This document shows, in pieces, positions 19,268 to 27,789 of a stretch of DNA of 64,000 nt. The position numbers and the translations under genes were made by a program. The DNA comes from Tritonibacter horizontis. Lineage in GTDB: Bacteria; Pseudomonadota; Alphaproteobacteria; Rhodobacterales; Rhodobacteraceae. Location of the stretch: assembly GCF_001518015.1 (NCBI RefSeq), contig NZ_LPUY01000041.1, positions 1 through 64,000 of the forward strand, in the 5' to 3' direction. Position 1 is the stretch's first letter. Every line of letters begins with the position of its first letter. A model generated the notes under the pieces. It did not search any database, was not told where the DNA came from, and worked only from the letters and a program-made list of their open reading frames with translations.

Positions 19268-20154
19268 CCGCCCGGCGCAATGCCAGCGCGCGGGCCGACT
19301 CCCGGGCCGATCCGGCACCGTCGCGGCTGAAATACCGCATCCAGCGCTGGATGCTGACCCCCGGTATCCGCACCGGTCTGCGGCTTGGGCTGCCGATCTG
19401 TGTGGTGCTGGCCGCGGCAGGGGGCTACCTGGCGAGCGAGACCCGCCGGGCGCATCTGGTTGATCTTTATACCGAGGCGCGCACCGCCTTTGAGACCCGC
19501 CCCGAATTCATGGTCAATGTGATGGCGATTGACGGCGCCGGCGACAGCGTCGCGGCCGACATCCGCGAGGTTACCTCGCTTGATCTGCCGCGCAGTTCCT
19601 TTGACCTCGATCTTGCAGCCATCCGTGACCTGATCGTCGGGCTGGATCCGGTCAAGACCGCCGCCGTGCGCATTCGTCCCGGCGGCATTCTGCAGGTCGA
19701 TGTGGTGGAGCGCGCCCCGGCGATAGTCTGGCGCAGCCGCGACGGGCTGGCGCTGCTGGACGACACCGGTGCCTTTGTCGCGGAACTGGGGCAGCGCAGT
19801 CTGCATCCGGACCTGCCGCTGATCGCGGGCCGGGGGGCGGATAAAAAGGCGGTCGAGGCGCTGCGCCTGTTTGCCACTGCACGTCCGCTGGGCGCACGGC
19901 TGCGCGGGCTGATCCGCGTCGGCGAGCGGCGCTGGGATGTGGTGCTGGACCGGGGGCAGCGTATCCAGCTGCCGGTGGAGCGACCGGTGGCGGCGCTGGA
20001 AAGGGTCATCGCCATGAGCGAGGTCAAGGACCTGTTGGAACGCGATGTGGCGGTGGTCGATCTGCGACTGCCGACCCGTCTAACCGTGCGGATGAACGCG
20101 CCCGCAGTCGAGGACTGGTGGCGCATTCGAGAATTGAACGAGAGCTCTTTTTGA
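19255..20154 (+). CDS. ftsQ: cell division protein FtsQ
   Basis: Encodes 299 aa. A basic cytoplasmic N-terminus of about 45 residues precedes one membrane segment ([17 protein letters not shown]) and a periplasmic POTRA plus FtsQ domain; the [36 protein letters not shown] stretch is typical. FtsQ links early and late divisome proteins. The ATG at 19255 lies inside the ddlB end (13-nt overlap), and ftsA begins 2 nt after the stop. Confidence 0.92.
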   Translation: MRALTARRNASARADSRADPAPSRLKYRIQRWMLTPGIRTGLRLGLPICVVLAAAGGYLASETRRAHLVDLYTEARTAFETRPEFMVNVMAIDGAGDSVAADIREVTSLDLPRSSFDLDLAAIRDLIVGLDPVKTAAVRIRPGGILQVDVVERAPAIVWRSRDGLALLDDTGAFVAELGQRSLHPDLPLIAGRGADKKAVEALRLFATARPLGARLRGLIRVGERRWDVVLDRGQRIQLPVERPVAALERVIAMSEVKDLLERDVAVVDLRLPTRLTVRMNAPAVEDWWRIRELNESSF

Positions 20155-20155
20155 T

Positions 20156-21490
20156 ATGACAGATCTGTATCAATCCCAACGTGCGATGCGGCAGATGCGC
20201 CGCCTGGCGATGCAACGTGGCGTTGTCGCTATTCTGGACATCGGGAGTTCAAAGATCTCCTGTCTGGTTTTGCGTTTTGACGGCACCGGGCGGCTGAGCG
20301 AGGATAACTCCATCGGCTCGCTTGCGGGGCAGTCGGGGGTTCGGGTCATCGGCGCGGCGACAACGCGGTCGCGCGGGGTCACCTTTGGCGAGATCTCCGC
20401 CATGCAGGAAACCGAACGCGCGATCCGAACCGCCGTACAGGCGGCGCAGAAGATGGCCGAGGTGCGGGTGGATCATGTGATCGCCTGTTTCGCCGGCGCG
20501 CTGCCGCGTTCCTACGGGCTGGATGCCACCGTGGAGCTGGAAGGCCAGGAGGTCACCGAGAACGAGATCGCCCGCGTTCTTGCCGCCTGCGAGGTGCCGG
20601 AATATGGCGCCGGCCGCGAGGTGCTGCACGCGCAGCCGGTGAACTTTGCGCTCGACAATCGCTCAGGTCTTGAGGATCCGCGCGGCCAGATGGGGCAGGC
20701 GCTGTCGGTCGACATGCATATGCTGACGGTCGAGGCGGCGGCGATCCAGAACCTGGTGCGCTGCATCCAGCGCTGTGATCTGGAGTTGGCGGGGATCGCC
20801 TCGTCCGGCTATGTGTCCGGGATCTCGGCGCTGGTCGAGGACGAACAGGAATTGGGCGCGGCCTGTATCGACCTCGGCGGCGGCACCACCTCGGTGTCGA
20901 TCTTCATGAAGAAACACATGATCTTTGCCGATGCGGTGCGTATGGGCGGCGATCATATTACCTCTGACATTTCGATGGGGCTGGGCGTGCCAACGGCCAC
21001 CGCCGAGCGGATCAAGACGATGTCGGGCGGGGTGCATGCCACCGGTGCCGACGACCGCGACATGATCGACATCGGCGGCGAGACCGGCGATTGGGAGCGC
21101 GACCGCCGCACTGTCAGCCGGGCGGAACTGATCGGCATCATGCGGCCCCGCGTCGAGGAGATCCTGGAGGAGGTGCGCGTCCGTCTCGACGCCGCCGGAT
21201 TCGACCATTTGCCGAGCCAGCAGATCGTTCTGACCGGCGGCTCCAGCCAGATCCTCGGGCTCGACGGTCTGGCCAGCCGCATCCTTGGCCAGCAGGTGCG
21301 TCTGGGCCGGCCGATGCGGGTGCATGGCCTGCCGCAAGCGGTGACCGGGCCGGGGTTTGCCTCTGCCGTGGGGCTCTGCCTCTTTGCTGCTCATCCGCAG
21401 GACGAATGGTGGGATTTCGAGGCGCCGGTGGACCGGATGTCCGGCAGCTCGATGCGCCGCGTGGTGCGCTGGTTCAAGGACAACTGGTAA
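20156..21490 (+). CDS. ftsA: cell division protein FtsA
   Basis: Encodes 444 aa of the actin/Hsp70 fold. FtsA tethers FtsZ to the membrane. Phosphate and ATP-binding motifs include AILDIGSSKISCLVLR near residues 24-39, CIDLGGGTTSVSIF in the middle and LTGGSSQILGL near residue 360. The C-terminus ends in a short amphipathic helix (MRRVVRWFKDNW), the usual membrane-targeting tail. It is followed by a Rho-independent terminator, so ftsZ probably has its own promoter. Confidence 0.96.
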   Translation: MTDLYQSQRAMRQMRRLAMQRGVVAILDIGSSKISCLVLRFDGTGRLSEDNSIGSLAGQSGVRVIGAATTRSRGVTFGEISAMQETERAIRTAVQAAQKMAEVRVDHVIACFAGALPRSYGLDATVELEGQEVTENEIARVLAACEVPEYGAGREVLHAQPVNFALDNRSGLEDPRGQMGQALSVDMHMLTVEAAAIQNLVRCIQRCDLELAGIASSGYVSGISALVEDEQELGAACIDLGGGTTSVSIFMKKHMIFADAVRMGGDHITSDISMGLGVPTATAERIKTMSGGVHATGADDRDMIDIGGETGDWERDRRTVSRAELIGIMRPRVEEILEEVRVRLDAAGFDHLPSQQIVLTGGSSQILGLDGLASRILGQQVRLGRPMRVHGLPQAVTGPGFASAVGLCLFAAHPQDEWWDFEAPVDRMSGSSMRRVVRWFKDNW

Positions 21491-21520
21491 GGCGGCCCGC
21501 CAGAGGGCGAGGGCCTGCCA

Positions 21521-21547
21521 AACCCCGCCGCGCGCCGGCGGGGTTTT
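21521..21547 (+). terminator. Rho-independent terminator after ftsA
   Basis: A 10-bp perfect stem (21521-21530 / 21536-21545) with a 5-nt loop runs into TTTT, 30 nt after the ftsA stop. It separates the ddlB-ftsQ-ftsA unit from ftsZ. Confidence 0.8.
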
Positions 21548-21573
21548 GCCGACCCGCCCAGGGTGTGCCAGAG

Positions 21574-21593
21574 TTATCCACAGTTTTTCCACA
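21574..21593 (+). promoter_or_regulatory. two tandem DnaA-box-like sites
   Basis: TTATCCACA (21574-21582) matches the strict DnaA box consensus, and TTTTCCACA (21585-21593) differs at one position. They are in the same orientation and 11 bp apart, about one helical turn. DnaA is known to activate ftsZ transcription in Caulobacter; a similar role here is inference. Confidence 0.6.
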
Positions 21594-21942
21594 AGCGCGG
21601 CACATTCGCCGTGACAGTCGCTTTTGGCTGCGTTAAAATCACTCCCAATACGCTGAAATCAGCGATGCGCGAGGCCGAGCAGGGGTTCGCCAACACAAAA
21701 TTGAAACGGAACGCGCGGGCAAAAGCAGGCGTGACCGATTTGCGTTTGTGTGTTGCTACCCTGCCTTACGCTACATTTCGCCAAAATGGCGATATTCGGC
21801 AAAAATCCAGAGTGAATGGCCCATATTTTGTGGGCGAATGCGCTTTTGGGGATGACGAGACTCCTGCTTCGCGATAGGATTGAGGCAGAATAGTGACAAC
21901 GGACGCCCTTGCGGGAGGGCATAGAACACAGGCGGAAAGAGC

Positions 21943-23613
21943 ATGACCCTGAACCTTTCGATGCCCGGACAAGACGAGCTGCGGCCCAAGATCACAGTGT
22001 TTGGCGTGGGTGGAGCTGGCGGCAACGCCGTCAACAACATGATCGCCAAAGAGCTGGAAGGCGTGGACTTTGTCGTGGCAAACACCGACGCGCAGGCGTT
22101 GCAGCAGAACGCGGCAAAGAACCGCGTGCAGCTGGGTGTCAAGGTGACCGAAGGTCTGGGCGCGGGGGCGCGTCCCTCGGTTGGCTCCGCCGCCGCAGAA
22201 GAAAGCATCGAGCAGATCGTTGACCACCTGGCGGGGGCGCATATGTGCTTTATCACCGCCGGCATGGGCGGCGGCACCGGCACCGGCGCGGCCCCGATCA
22301 TCGCCCAGGCGGCCCGCGAACTGGGTGTGTTGACGGTTGGTGTTGTGACCAAGCCGTTCCAGTTCGAAGGCGCCAAGCGGATGCGTCAGGCCGAGGACGG
22401 CGTCGAGAGCCTGCAAAAGGTCGTCGATACGCTGATCATCATTCCGAACCAGAACCTGTTCCGGCTGGCGAATGAAAAAACCACCTTCACCGAAGCCTTC
22501 TCCATGGCGGACGATGTCCTTTACCAAGGGGTAAAGGGTGTGACGGACCTGATGGTAAGGCCCGGTCTGATCAACCTCGACTTTGCCGACGTGCGCGCCG
22601 TGATGGACGAGATGGGCAAAGCGATGATGGGCACCGGCGAGGCCGAAGGCGAAGATCGCGCCATTCAGGCCGCCGAAAAGGCCATTGCCAACCCGCTGCT
22701 GGACGAAATCTCCCTGCGTGGCGCCAAGGGCGTGCTGATCAACATCACCGGTGCGCATGACCTGACCCTGTTTGAACTGGACGAAGCGGCCAACCGGATC
22801 CGCGAAGAGGTCGATCCGGACGCCAATATCATCGTCGGCTCCACCCTGGATACGGCGATGGAAGGCAAGATGCGCGTCTCCGTCGTGGCCACCGGGATCG
22901 ATGCGTCCGAAATGGTGCATGACATGCCTGTGCCGCGTCGCCCGATGTCGGCACCGCTGAAGAAAACCGTCAGCGTCGAAGAAAACCGCGCCGCACCTCT
23001 GGAACTGACCGAACCGGTCGAGGCGCCCGCCGCCGCACCGATCCCGGCTGTTGCCGCGGAAAGCACAGGTCAGGAGCCGTCGCTGTTTTCTGAATTCGAC
23101 GGCGAGCAGGGGCGTGGGCAGGATCACGGCGATGAGGTGTTCGAGGATGTCTCGACCGTGAAGAGCAGCGACGATGGTCTGCCACCGCCCGCCTATCAGC
23201 CGCAGCCCGCCGCGCAGCCACAACCGGCCGCAGCACAGGCTGATAATTTTGTCGCGCCGCGCGCGCCAGCCGCGGGCACCCCGTCGCAGGATGCGATTTT
23301 CCGTCTGCGCGAAGCGGCCCAGCGTCACCAGTCCGGCAATGGGGCGTCTTCGGCACCGCAGCAGCCGCAGGGCGGCCCGGGCGCACAGCAACGGCGTCCC
23401 GCCGATCCGCAGGAACAGCGCCGGTTTGGCCTCAATTCCCTGATCAACCGGATGACCGGTCAGCCGCATGAGGCGCCGCAAAACCGGCCGCAATCGGCCC
23501 AGCGGGTGCAGCCAAGCGTGCAGACAGCACAACCGCAACAGGCCGAACACCCCCATGACGAGGACCAGGAACGCATCGAAATTCCCGCATTCCTGCGTCG
23601 TCAAGCGAACTAA
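21943..23613 (+). CDS. ftsZ: cell division GTPase FtsZ
   Basis: Encodes 556 aa. The tubulin-like GTPase core covers about residues 1-325, with [14 protein letters not shown] at the N-terminus, the tubulin signature [10 protein letters not shown] near residue 108 and NLDFADV in the T7 loop. A linker of about 200 residues, rich in Gln, Pro and Ala, follows. The protein ends in the conserved peptide [12 protein letters not shown] that binds FtsA and other partners. The long linker is typical of alphaproteobacteria. A strong terminator follows the gene. Confidence 0.97.
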   Translation: MTLNLSMPGQDELRPKITVFGVGGAGGNAVNNMIAKELEGVDFVVANTDAQALQQNAAKNRVQLGVKVTEGLGAGARPSVGSAAAEESIEQIVDHLAGAHMCFITAGMGGGTGTGAAPIIAQAARELGVLTVGVVTKPFQFEGAKRMRQAEDGVESLQKVVDTLIIIPNQNLFRLANEKTTFTEAFSMADDVLYQGVKGVTDLMVRPGLINLDFADVRAVMDEMGKAMMGTGEAEGEDRAIQAAEKAIANPLLDEISLRGAKGVLINITGAHDLTLFELDEAANRIREEVDPDANIIVGSTLDTAMEGKMRVSVVATGIDASEMVHDMPVPRRPMSAPLKKTVSVEENRAAPLELTEPVEAPAAAPIPAVAAESTGQEPSLFSEFDGEQGRGQDHGDEVFEDVSTVKSSDDGLPPPAYQPQPAAQPQPAAAQADNFVAPRAPAAGTPSQDAIFRLREAAQRHQSGNGASSAPQQPQGGPGAQQRRPADPQEQRRFGLNSLINRMTGQPHEAPQNRPQSAQRVQPSVQTAQPQQAEHPHDEDQERIEIPAFLRRQAN

Positions 23614-23635
23614 CCACTCACGAAACCATCGAGAG

Positions 23636-23660
23636 GGGCTGCCATTTGGTGGCCCTTTTT
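23636..23660 (+). terminator. Rho-independent terminator after ftsZ
   Basis: An 8-bp stem (23636-23643 / 23648-23655, two G-T wobbles) with ATTT loop is followed by TTTTT, about 22 nt after the ftsZ stop. Confidence 0.85.
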
Positions 23661-23810
23661 CGTTTTAAAACAGCGGGTTGAGTGATCCTGCGCGAGCTTC
23701 TGCCGACCTGTTTCGGGGATGTTTCATTCGGTTGCAAAGATTGAATTGTGAGTAGGCGGAGGACTCCTTAGGTGTAGCGGCGAGACGATATCCGTTATCG
23801 CAAACTACGC

Positions 23811-24758
23811 ATGAGGCACTCTGTGCAAAATACGCTTAAAGCACCTGTCACCTTTGAAGGTATCGGCCTGCACACCGGGAAACCGGCTAAAATGGTCGTG
23901 TTTCCTGCTGCCGCGCAGCAGGGGATCTCCTTCAAGCGGAGCGACATTGCCCTTGGCGACACCGTGGTTCCCGCACGCTGGGACATGGTGGAGCGCACGG
24001 CGCTTTGCACACGTCTCGTCAACAAGGCCGGGGTGGCTGTTTCGACGGTCGAGCACATCATGGCCGCCCTTGCGGGCTGTGGCGTCCACAACGCCCGGAT
24101 TGAGATCGACGGCCCCGAAGTGCCGATCATGGACGGGTCCTCCGCCCAGTTCGTACGTGGAATCATGGCGACCGGCCTGCAGCGGCTGGGCGTTCCGGTC
24201 CGGGCCTGGGAAATCGTCAAGCCGGTGCTGGTTGAAACTCGCGATGCGCGGGCGATGCTGATGCCCTGCGACCGGCTCAAGATCACCTTTAACATCGAAT
24301 TCGCGGAACAAGGCATCGGCAGCCAAAGCCGCGAACTGGACCTGCGCAACGGTGCCTTTGCGCGTGAGCTGTGTGACAGCCGTACCTTCTGCCGCCGGGT
24401 CGATGTGGAAACCATGCAGTCCAACGGGCTGGCTCTGGGCGGTGTGCCCGGTGAAAACGCCGTTGTTTTCGACGGTCCGGTGGTTCATGCGGGGTCTGGC
24501 CTGCGCCATGCTGACGAGCCGGTACGGCACAAGATGCTGGATGCGCTTGGGGATCTGGCGCTCGCGGGGCTGCCGATCTTTGGTCACTATATCGGTGACA
24601 AGGCCGGCCATTCGCTGACCAACACGCTGCTGCGTGCGGTGTTTGCCGAGCCGGGCGCGGTGCGCGAAGTCACCTGTGATCCGGTCCGTACCGCACGTCT
24701 GCCGGGGCAGGGCCTTGTCTGGTCGGAAATCCCCAAGGATGTGCGCCGCGTCGCGTGA
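23811..24758 (+). CDS. lpxC: UDP-3-O-acyl-N-acetylglucosamine deacetylase LpxC
   Basis: Encodes 315 aa. LpxC carries out the committed step of lipid A synthesis. Zinc and catalytic motifs are seen: STVEHIMAAL (His ligand), HKMLDALGDL near residue 240 (His and Asp ligands) and the catalytic His in GDKAGHSLTNTLL. The family start LHTGKPAKMVV is near residue 21. The ATG at 23811 is used; a GTG at 23823 would give a more standard short N-terminus (VQNTLKAPV). The gene follows ftsZ, as in many proteobacteria, after a terminator. Confidence 0.96.
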   Translation: MRHSVQNTLKAPVTFEGIGLHTGKPAKMVVFPAAAQQGISFKRSDIALGDTVVPARWDMVERTALCTRLVNKAGVAVSTVEHIMAALAGCGVHNARIEIDGPEVPIMDGSSAQFVRGIMATGLQRLGVPVRAWEIVKPVLVETRDARAMLMPCDRLKITFNIEFAEQGIGSQSRELDLRNGAFARELCDSRTFCRRVDVETMQSNGLALGGVPGENAVVFDGPVVHAGSGLRHADEPVRHKMLDALGDLALAGLPIFGHYIGDKAGHSLTNTLLRAVFAEPGAVREVTCDPVRTARLPGQGLVWSEIPKDVRRVA

Positions 24759-25178
24759 TCCGGCCGCGTTGCCTGCTGCCCCAGGTTGGCTGCTGACCCG
24801 GTAGCCTGTTGTCCGGCGCAATCAACCCTTCAGAACCTGTTTTTCCTGAATTTTCAACGCCTTTGCGCCGCGATGGTTTGAACGTCCGCTGCTGGGCTGC
24901 GGTGATCCGCCGCGATTTCATCATCGGCCTGTTTCTGCCGATGGCAGCGCCGGATGGCGTCGGTGTCGATGACTTTTGCGCGGACGGGGTGAAGATGACC
25001 GTGGATGCAGACTTGACCCTCACCGGCTTTGTCTGCCAATTGAACAGCAGCGGCGTGAAAGGCGTTTTGCACATCATATGAATGTGCTAGACCGTGGCGA
25101 CGCCGGACCGTATGCACAACATGCGGCCCCCGGACTGCGCCGCTGCGCAGGCGAACGAGACGGTGAAGTGAGGCAGGA
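24759..25178. other. 420-bp gap between lpxC and bamD
   Basis: I see no gene I can defend. A 90-codon open frame (24809-25081) on the plus strand starts with TTG, lacks a ribosome-binding site and resembles no known protein. The bamD ribosome-binding site (GAGGCAGGA) lies at its end. A bamD promoter is expected here but could not be placed. Confidence 0.5.
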
Positions 25179-26030
25179 ATGATCGGCATCAGGGCAGCAG
25201 CCAAAGGCATCGGAGTGGTCATTCTGATGACGAGCTTGGCCGCATGTGGGGGCGCAGATGGCGATGCTCAGAGGACGGATCTGAACCTTGAGGCGTTCTC
25301 GCCCGCGCAGATCTACGAGCGCGGCGAATTTGAACTGGCCCGCAACCGGTCCGACGACGCGGCCTTCTTTTTCTCCGAGGTGGAGCGGCTTTACCCCTAT
25401 TCGGAATGGGCAAAGCAGGCGCTGATCATGCAGGCCTTTACCTATCATCAGGATGGGGAATACGAAAACAGCCGGTCTGCGGCGCAACGGTTCATTGATT
25501 TCTACCCCACCGACGAAGACGCGGCCTATGCCCAGTATCTGCTTGCCTTGTCCTATTACGATCAAATCGACGAGGTCGGGCGCGACCAGGGGCTGACCTT
25601 CCAGGCGTTGCAATCGCTGCGGACCGTCATCGAAGTGTACCCCGAGAGCGAATATGCCTCCTCGGCGATCCTGAAGTTCGACCTTGCGTTCAGCCACCTT
25701 GCGGGCAAGGAAATGGAAATCGGGCGCTATTACCTCAAGAAGAAACACTATGCCGCCGCGATCAACCGGTTCCGGGTGGTGGTTGAGGACTTCCAGACCA
25801 CGGTCCATACGGCCGAGGCGCTGCACCGCCTTGTCGAAGCCTATCTGTCGCTGGGGCTGACTGACGAAGCGCAATCCGCCGGTGCCATCCTCGGCCACAA
25901 CTTCCGTTCGACGGAGTGGTATGAGGACAGCTTCAAACTGCTGACATCCCAGGGGCTGAAGCCGCGGGATCGGGGCAACAATTGGCTCGCACAGATCTAT
26001 CGCCAATCCATCAAAGGCGAATGGCTCTGA
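25179..26030 (+). CDS. bamD: outer membrane protein assembly factor BamD
   Basis: Encodes a 283-aa lipoprotein. The signal peptide ends in a lipobox LAAC (Cys near residue 23). TPR-type repeats follow, with family motifs AQIYERGEFELARNRSDDAAFFFSEVERLYPYSEWAKQA and DEDAAYAQYLLALSYYDQI. BamD is the essential lipoprotein of the BAM complex that folds outer membrane beta-barrels. It lies 21 nt before recN, an arrangement common in Rhodobacterales. Confidence 0.95.
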   Translation: MIGIRAAAKGIGVVILMTSLAACGGADGDAQRTDLNLEAFSPAQIYERGEFELARNRSDDAAFFFSEVERLYPYSEWAKQALIMQAFTYHQDGEYENSRSAAQRFIDFYPTDEDAAYAQYLLALSYYDQIDEVGRDQGLTFQALQSLRTVIEVYPESEYASSAILKFDLAFSHLAGKEMEIGRYYLKKKHYAAAINRFRVVVEDFQTTVHTAEALHRLVEAYLSLGLTDEAQSAGAILGHNFRSTEWYEDSFKLLTSQGLKPRDRGNNWLAQIYRQSIKGEWL

Positions 26031-26051
26031 CGGCAATAACAGGGCATCTCG

Positions 26052-27701
26052 ATGCTGCGCGCTCTTGATATTCGTGACCTTCTGATTATCGACCATCTGG
26101 AACTGACCTTCCAGCCGGGTCTGAACGTGCTGACGGGTGAAACCGGGGCGGGTAAGTCCATCTTGCTGGATTCGCTGGGCTTTGTGCTGGGGTGGCGTGG
26201 CCGGGCCGCGCTGGTGCGGCAGGGTGCGGCGCAGGGCGAGGTGATGGCGGAATTCGAACTCAGCCCCGGGCACGCGGCCCGTGCGGTGCTGGAAGAGGCC
26301 GGCCTGCCGGTCAGCGACAGCCTGATCCTGCGCCGGGTGAACACCGCCGATGGCCGCAAGACGGCCTGGGTCAACGACCGGCGCTGTTCGGGAGAGGTGC
26401 TGCGGGCGCTGTCCGAGACGCTGCTGGAACTTCATGGTCAACATGACGATCGCGGATTGCTGAACCCGCGCGGCCATCGGGCGATGCTGGACACGTTTGC
26501 CGGCGCGGCCCCGTTGCTGCAGGAGGTCCGGACGGCCTGGACCGCGACGGCCAAGGCGCGCAAGGCGGTGGAGTCCACCCGCCGCGCCCTGGAAGCGGTG
26601 CGGGCAGAAGAGGAATTCCTGCGCCATTCGGTGGCGGAGCTGGATCAGCTCAACCCGGAACCGGGCGAAGACGAAAGTCTGGACGCCCATCGCCGTCAGA
26701 TGCAGGCCGCCGAACGCATTCGCGGCGATATTGCGCGGGCCTATGGGCTGCTGTCCGAAGGGGCAGAGGGCGCAATGGGAGAGGCGCAACGCTGGCTGGA
26801 GGCGGTGGCCGGCGACGCGGACGACGGGTTGGATGCACCATTGGCTGCCTTGGGGCGTGCCATGATCGAACTGGGCGAAGCGCAGGACGGTGTCGAACGC
26901 TTCCTCGAAGGGCTGGAGTTCAACACCAGCGATCTGGAGGATTGCGAAGAGCGCCTGTTCGCGATCCGGGCCTTGGCGCGCAAACACAATGTCCAGCCCG
27001 ACGATCTGGCCCGCTATGCAGAGACGCTGCGCGACAAGTTGCAAGCGCTGGATGCAGGCGATCAGGACCTTGCCGATCAGGAAAAGGCATTGCGGGCGGC
27101 AGAAGCCACCTATGCCACGGCCGCAGAACGATTGTCTGCGCGGCGGCGTGACAGCGCCGCAACGCTGGACGCTGCGGTGATGGCGGAACTGGCGCCGCTT
27201 AAAATGGAGCGCGCGGTTTTTGAAACGCTGATCACCCCGACCGAGGCCGGACCGGATGGGGTCGACGGCGTTGCCTTTGCGGTTGCGACCAACCCCGGCG
27301 CCCCGGCGGGGCCGCTGAACAAGATCGCCTCTGGCGGCGAACTCAGCCGGTTCCTGTTGGCGCTGAAGGTCTGTTTGCGCGGCGATGACGATGCAAAAAC
27401 GCTGATTTTTGACGAGATCGACCGGGGCGTGGGCGGGGCCACGGCAGATGCCGTCGGGCGGCGGCTGCGGGCGCTGGCCGAAGGCAGTCAGGTGCTGGTC
27501 GTTACCCATTCGCCGCAGGTGGCCGCCCAGGGTGCCTATCACTGGCGGGTGCAGAAATCGGTGCAGGCGGGGGTGACCCTTTCTGACGTGGTCGCGCTGG
27601 ATCGCGAAGAACGCATCGACGAGATTGCCCGCATGGTCTCTGGCGACCGCATCACGCCCGAGGCGCGCGCCGCCGCCGGGGCGCTTTTGCTTCAAGAGTG
27701 A
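26052..27701 (+). CDS. recN: DNA repair ATPase RecN
   Basis: Encodes 549 aa, an SMC-like ATPase for double-strand break repair. The Walker A loop GETGAGKSILLDSLGFVLG is at about residues 30-48, the ABC signature SGGELSRFLLALK and the Walker B segment TLIFDEIDRGVGG near residues 426-465. The middle is a predicted coiled coil. The ribosome-binding site is weak, but only 21 nt separate it from bamD, which suggests cotranscription. Confidence 0.96.
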   Translation: MLRALDIRDLLIIDHLELTFQPGLNVLTGETGAGKSILLDSLGFVLGWRGRAALVRQGAAQGEVMAEFELSPGHAARAVLEEAGLPVSDSLILRRVNTADGRKTAWVNDRRCSGEVLRALSETLLELHGQHDDRGLLNPRGHRAMLDTFAGAAPLLQEVRTAWTATAKARKAVESTRRALEAVRAEEEFLRHSVAELDQLNPEPGEDESLDAHRRQMQAAERIRGDIARAYGLLSEGAEGAMGEAQRWLEAVAGDADDGLDAPLAALGRAMIELGEAQDGVERFLEGLEFNTSDLEDCEERLFAIRALARKHNVQPDDLARYAETLRDKLQALDAGDQDLADQEKALRAAEATYATAAERLSARRRDSAATLDAAVMAELAPLKMERAVFETLITPTEAGPDGVDGVAFAVATNPGAPAGPLNKIASGGELSRFLLALKVCLRGDDDAKTLIFDEIDRGVGGATADAVGRRLRALAEGSQVLVVTHSPQVAAQGAYHWRVQKSVQAGVTLSDVVALDREERIDEIARMVSGDRITPEARAAAGALLLQE

Positions 27702-27789
27702 CGATTCACGACAGGTAAAGAACTGTTCGATATGCCTCTTGGTCACCGCGAGAGGTTGAATTATCAATGAATTGATCGGAGGCCCGTTG

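Larger units (their letters stand above)
21491..21942. other. 452-bp ftsA-ftsZ control region
   Basis: No gene is seen. After the ftsA terminator the region holds two tandem DnaA-box-like sites, two short palindromes (21651-21664 and 21779-21791) and one GANTC site (21859-21863). A hairpin (GCCC/GGGC, 21905-21920) lies just before the ftsZ ribosome-binding site. It very likely contains the ftsZ promoter, but I could not fix its position. Confidence 0.6.

Noticed and set aside
24809-25081. 90-codon plus-strand open frame between lpxC and bamD
   Set aside because: TTG start, no ribosome-binding site and no recognisable features; kept only as a remark in the gap entry.
25074-27767. Very long minus-strand open frame (about 897 codons) opposite bamD and recN
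   Set aside because: bamD and recN on the plus strand have intact catalytic motifs and lipobox. The antisense frame gives an Arg/Gln/His-rich product without a ribosome-binding site, the usual shadow of GC-rich codons.
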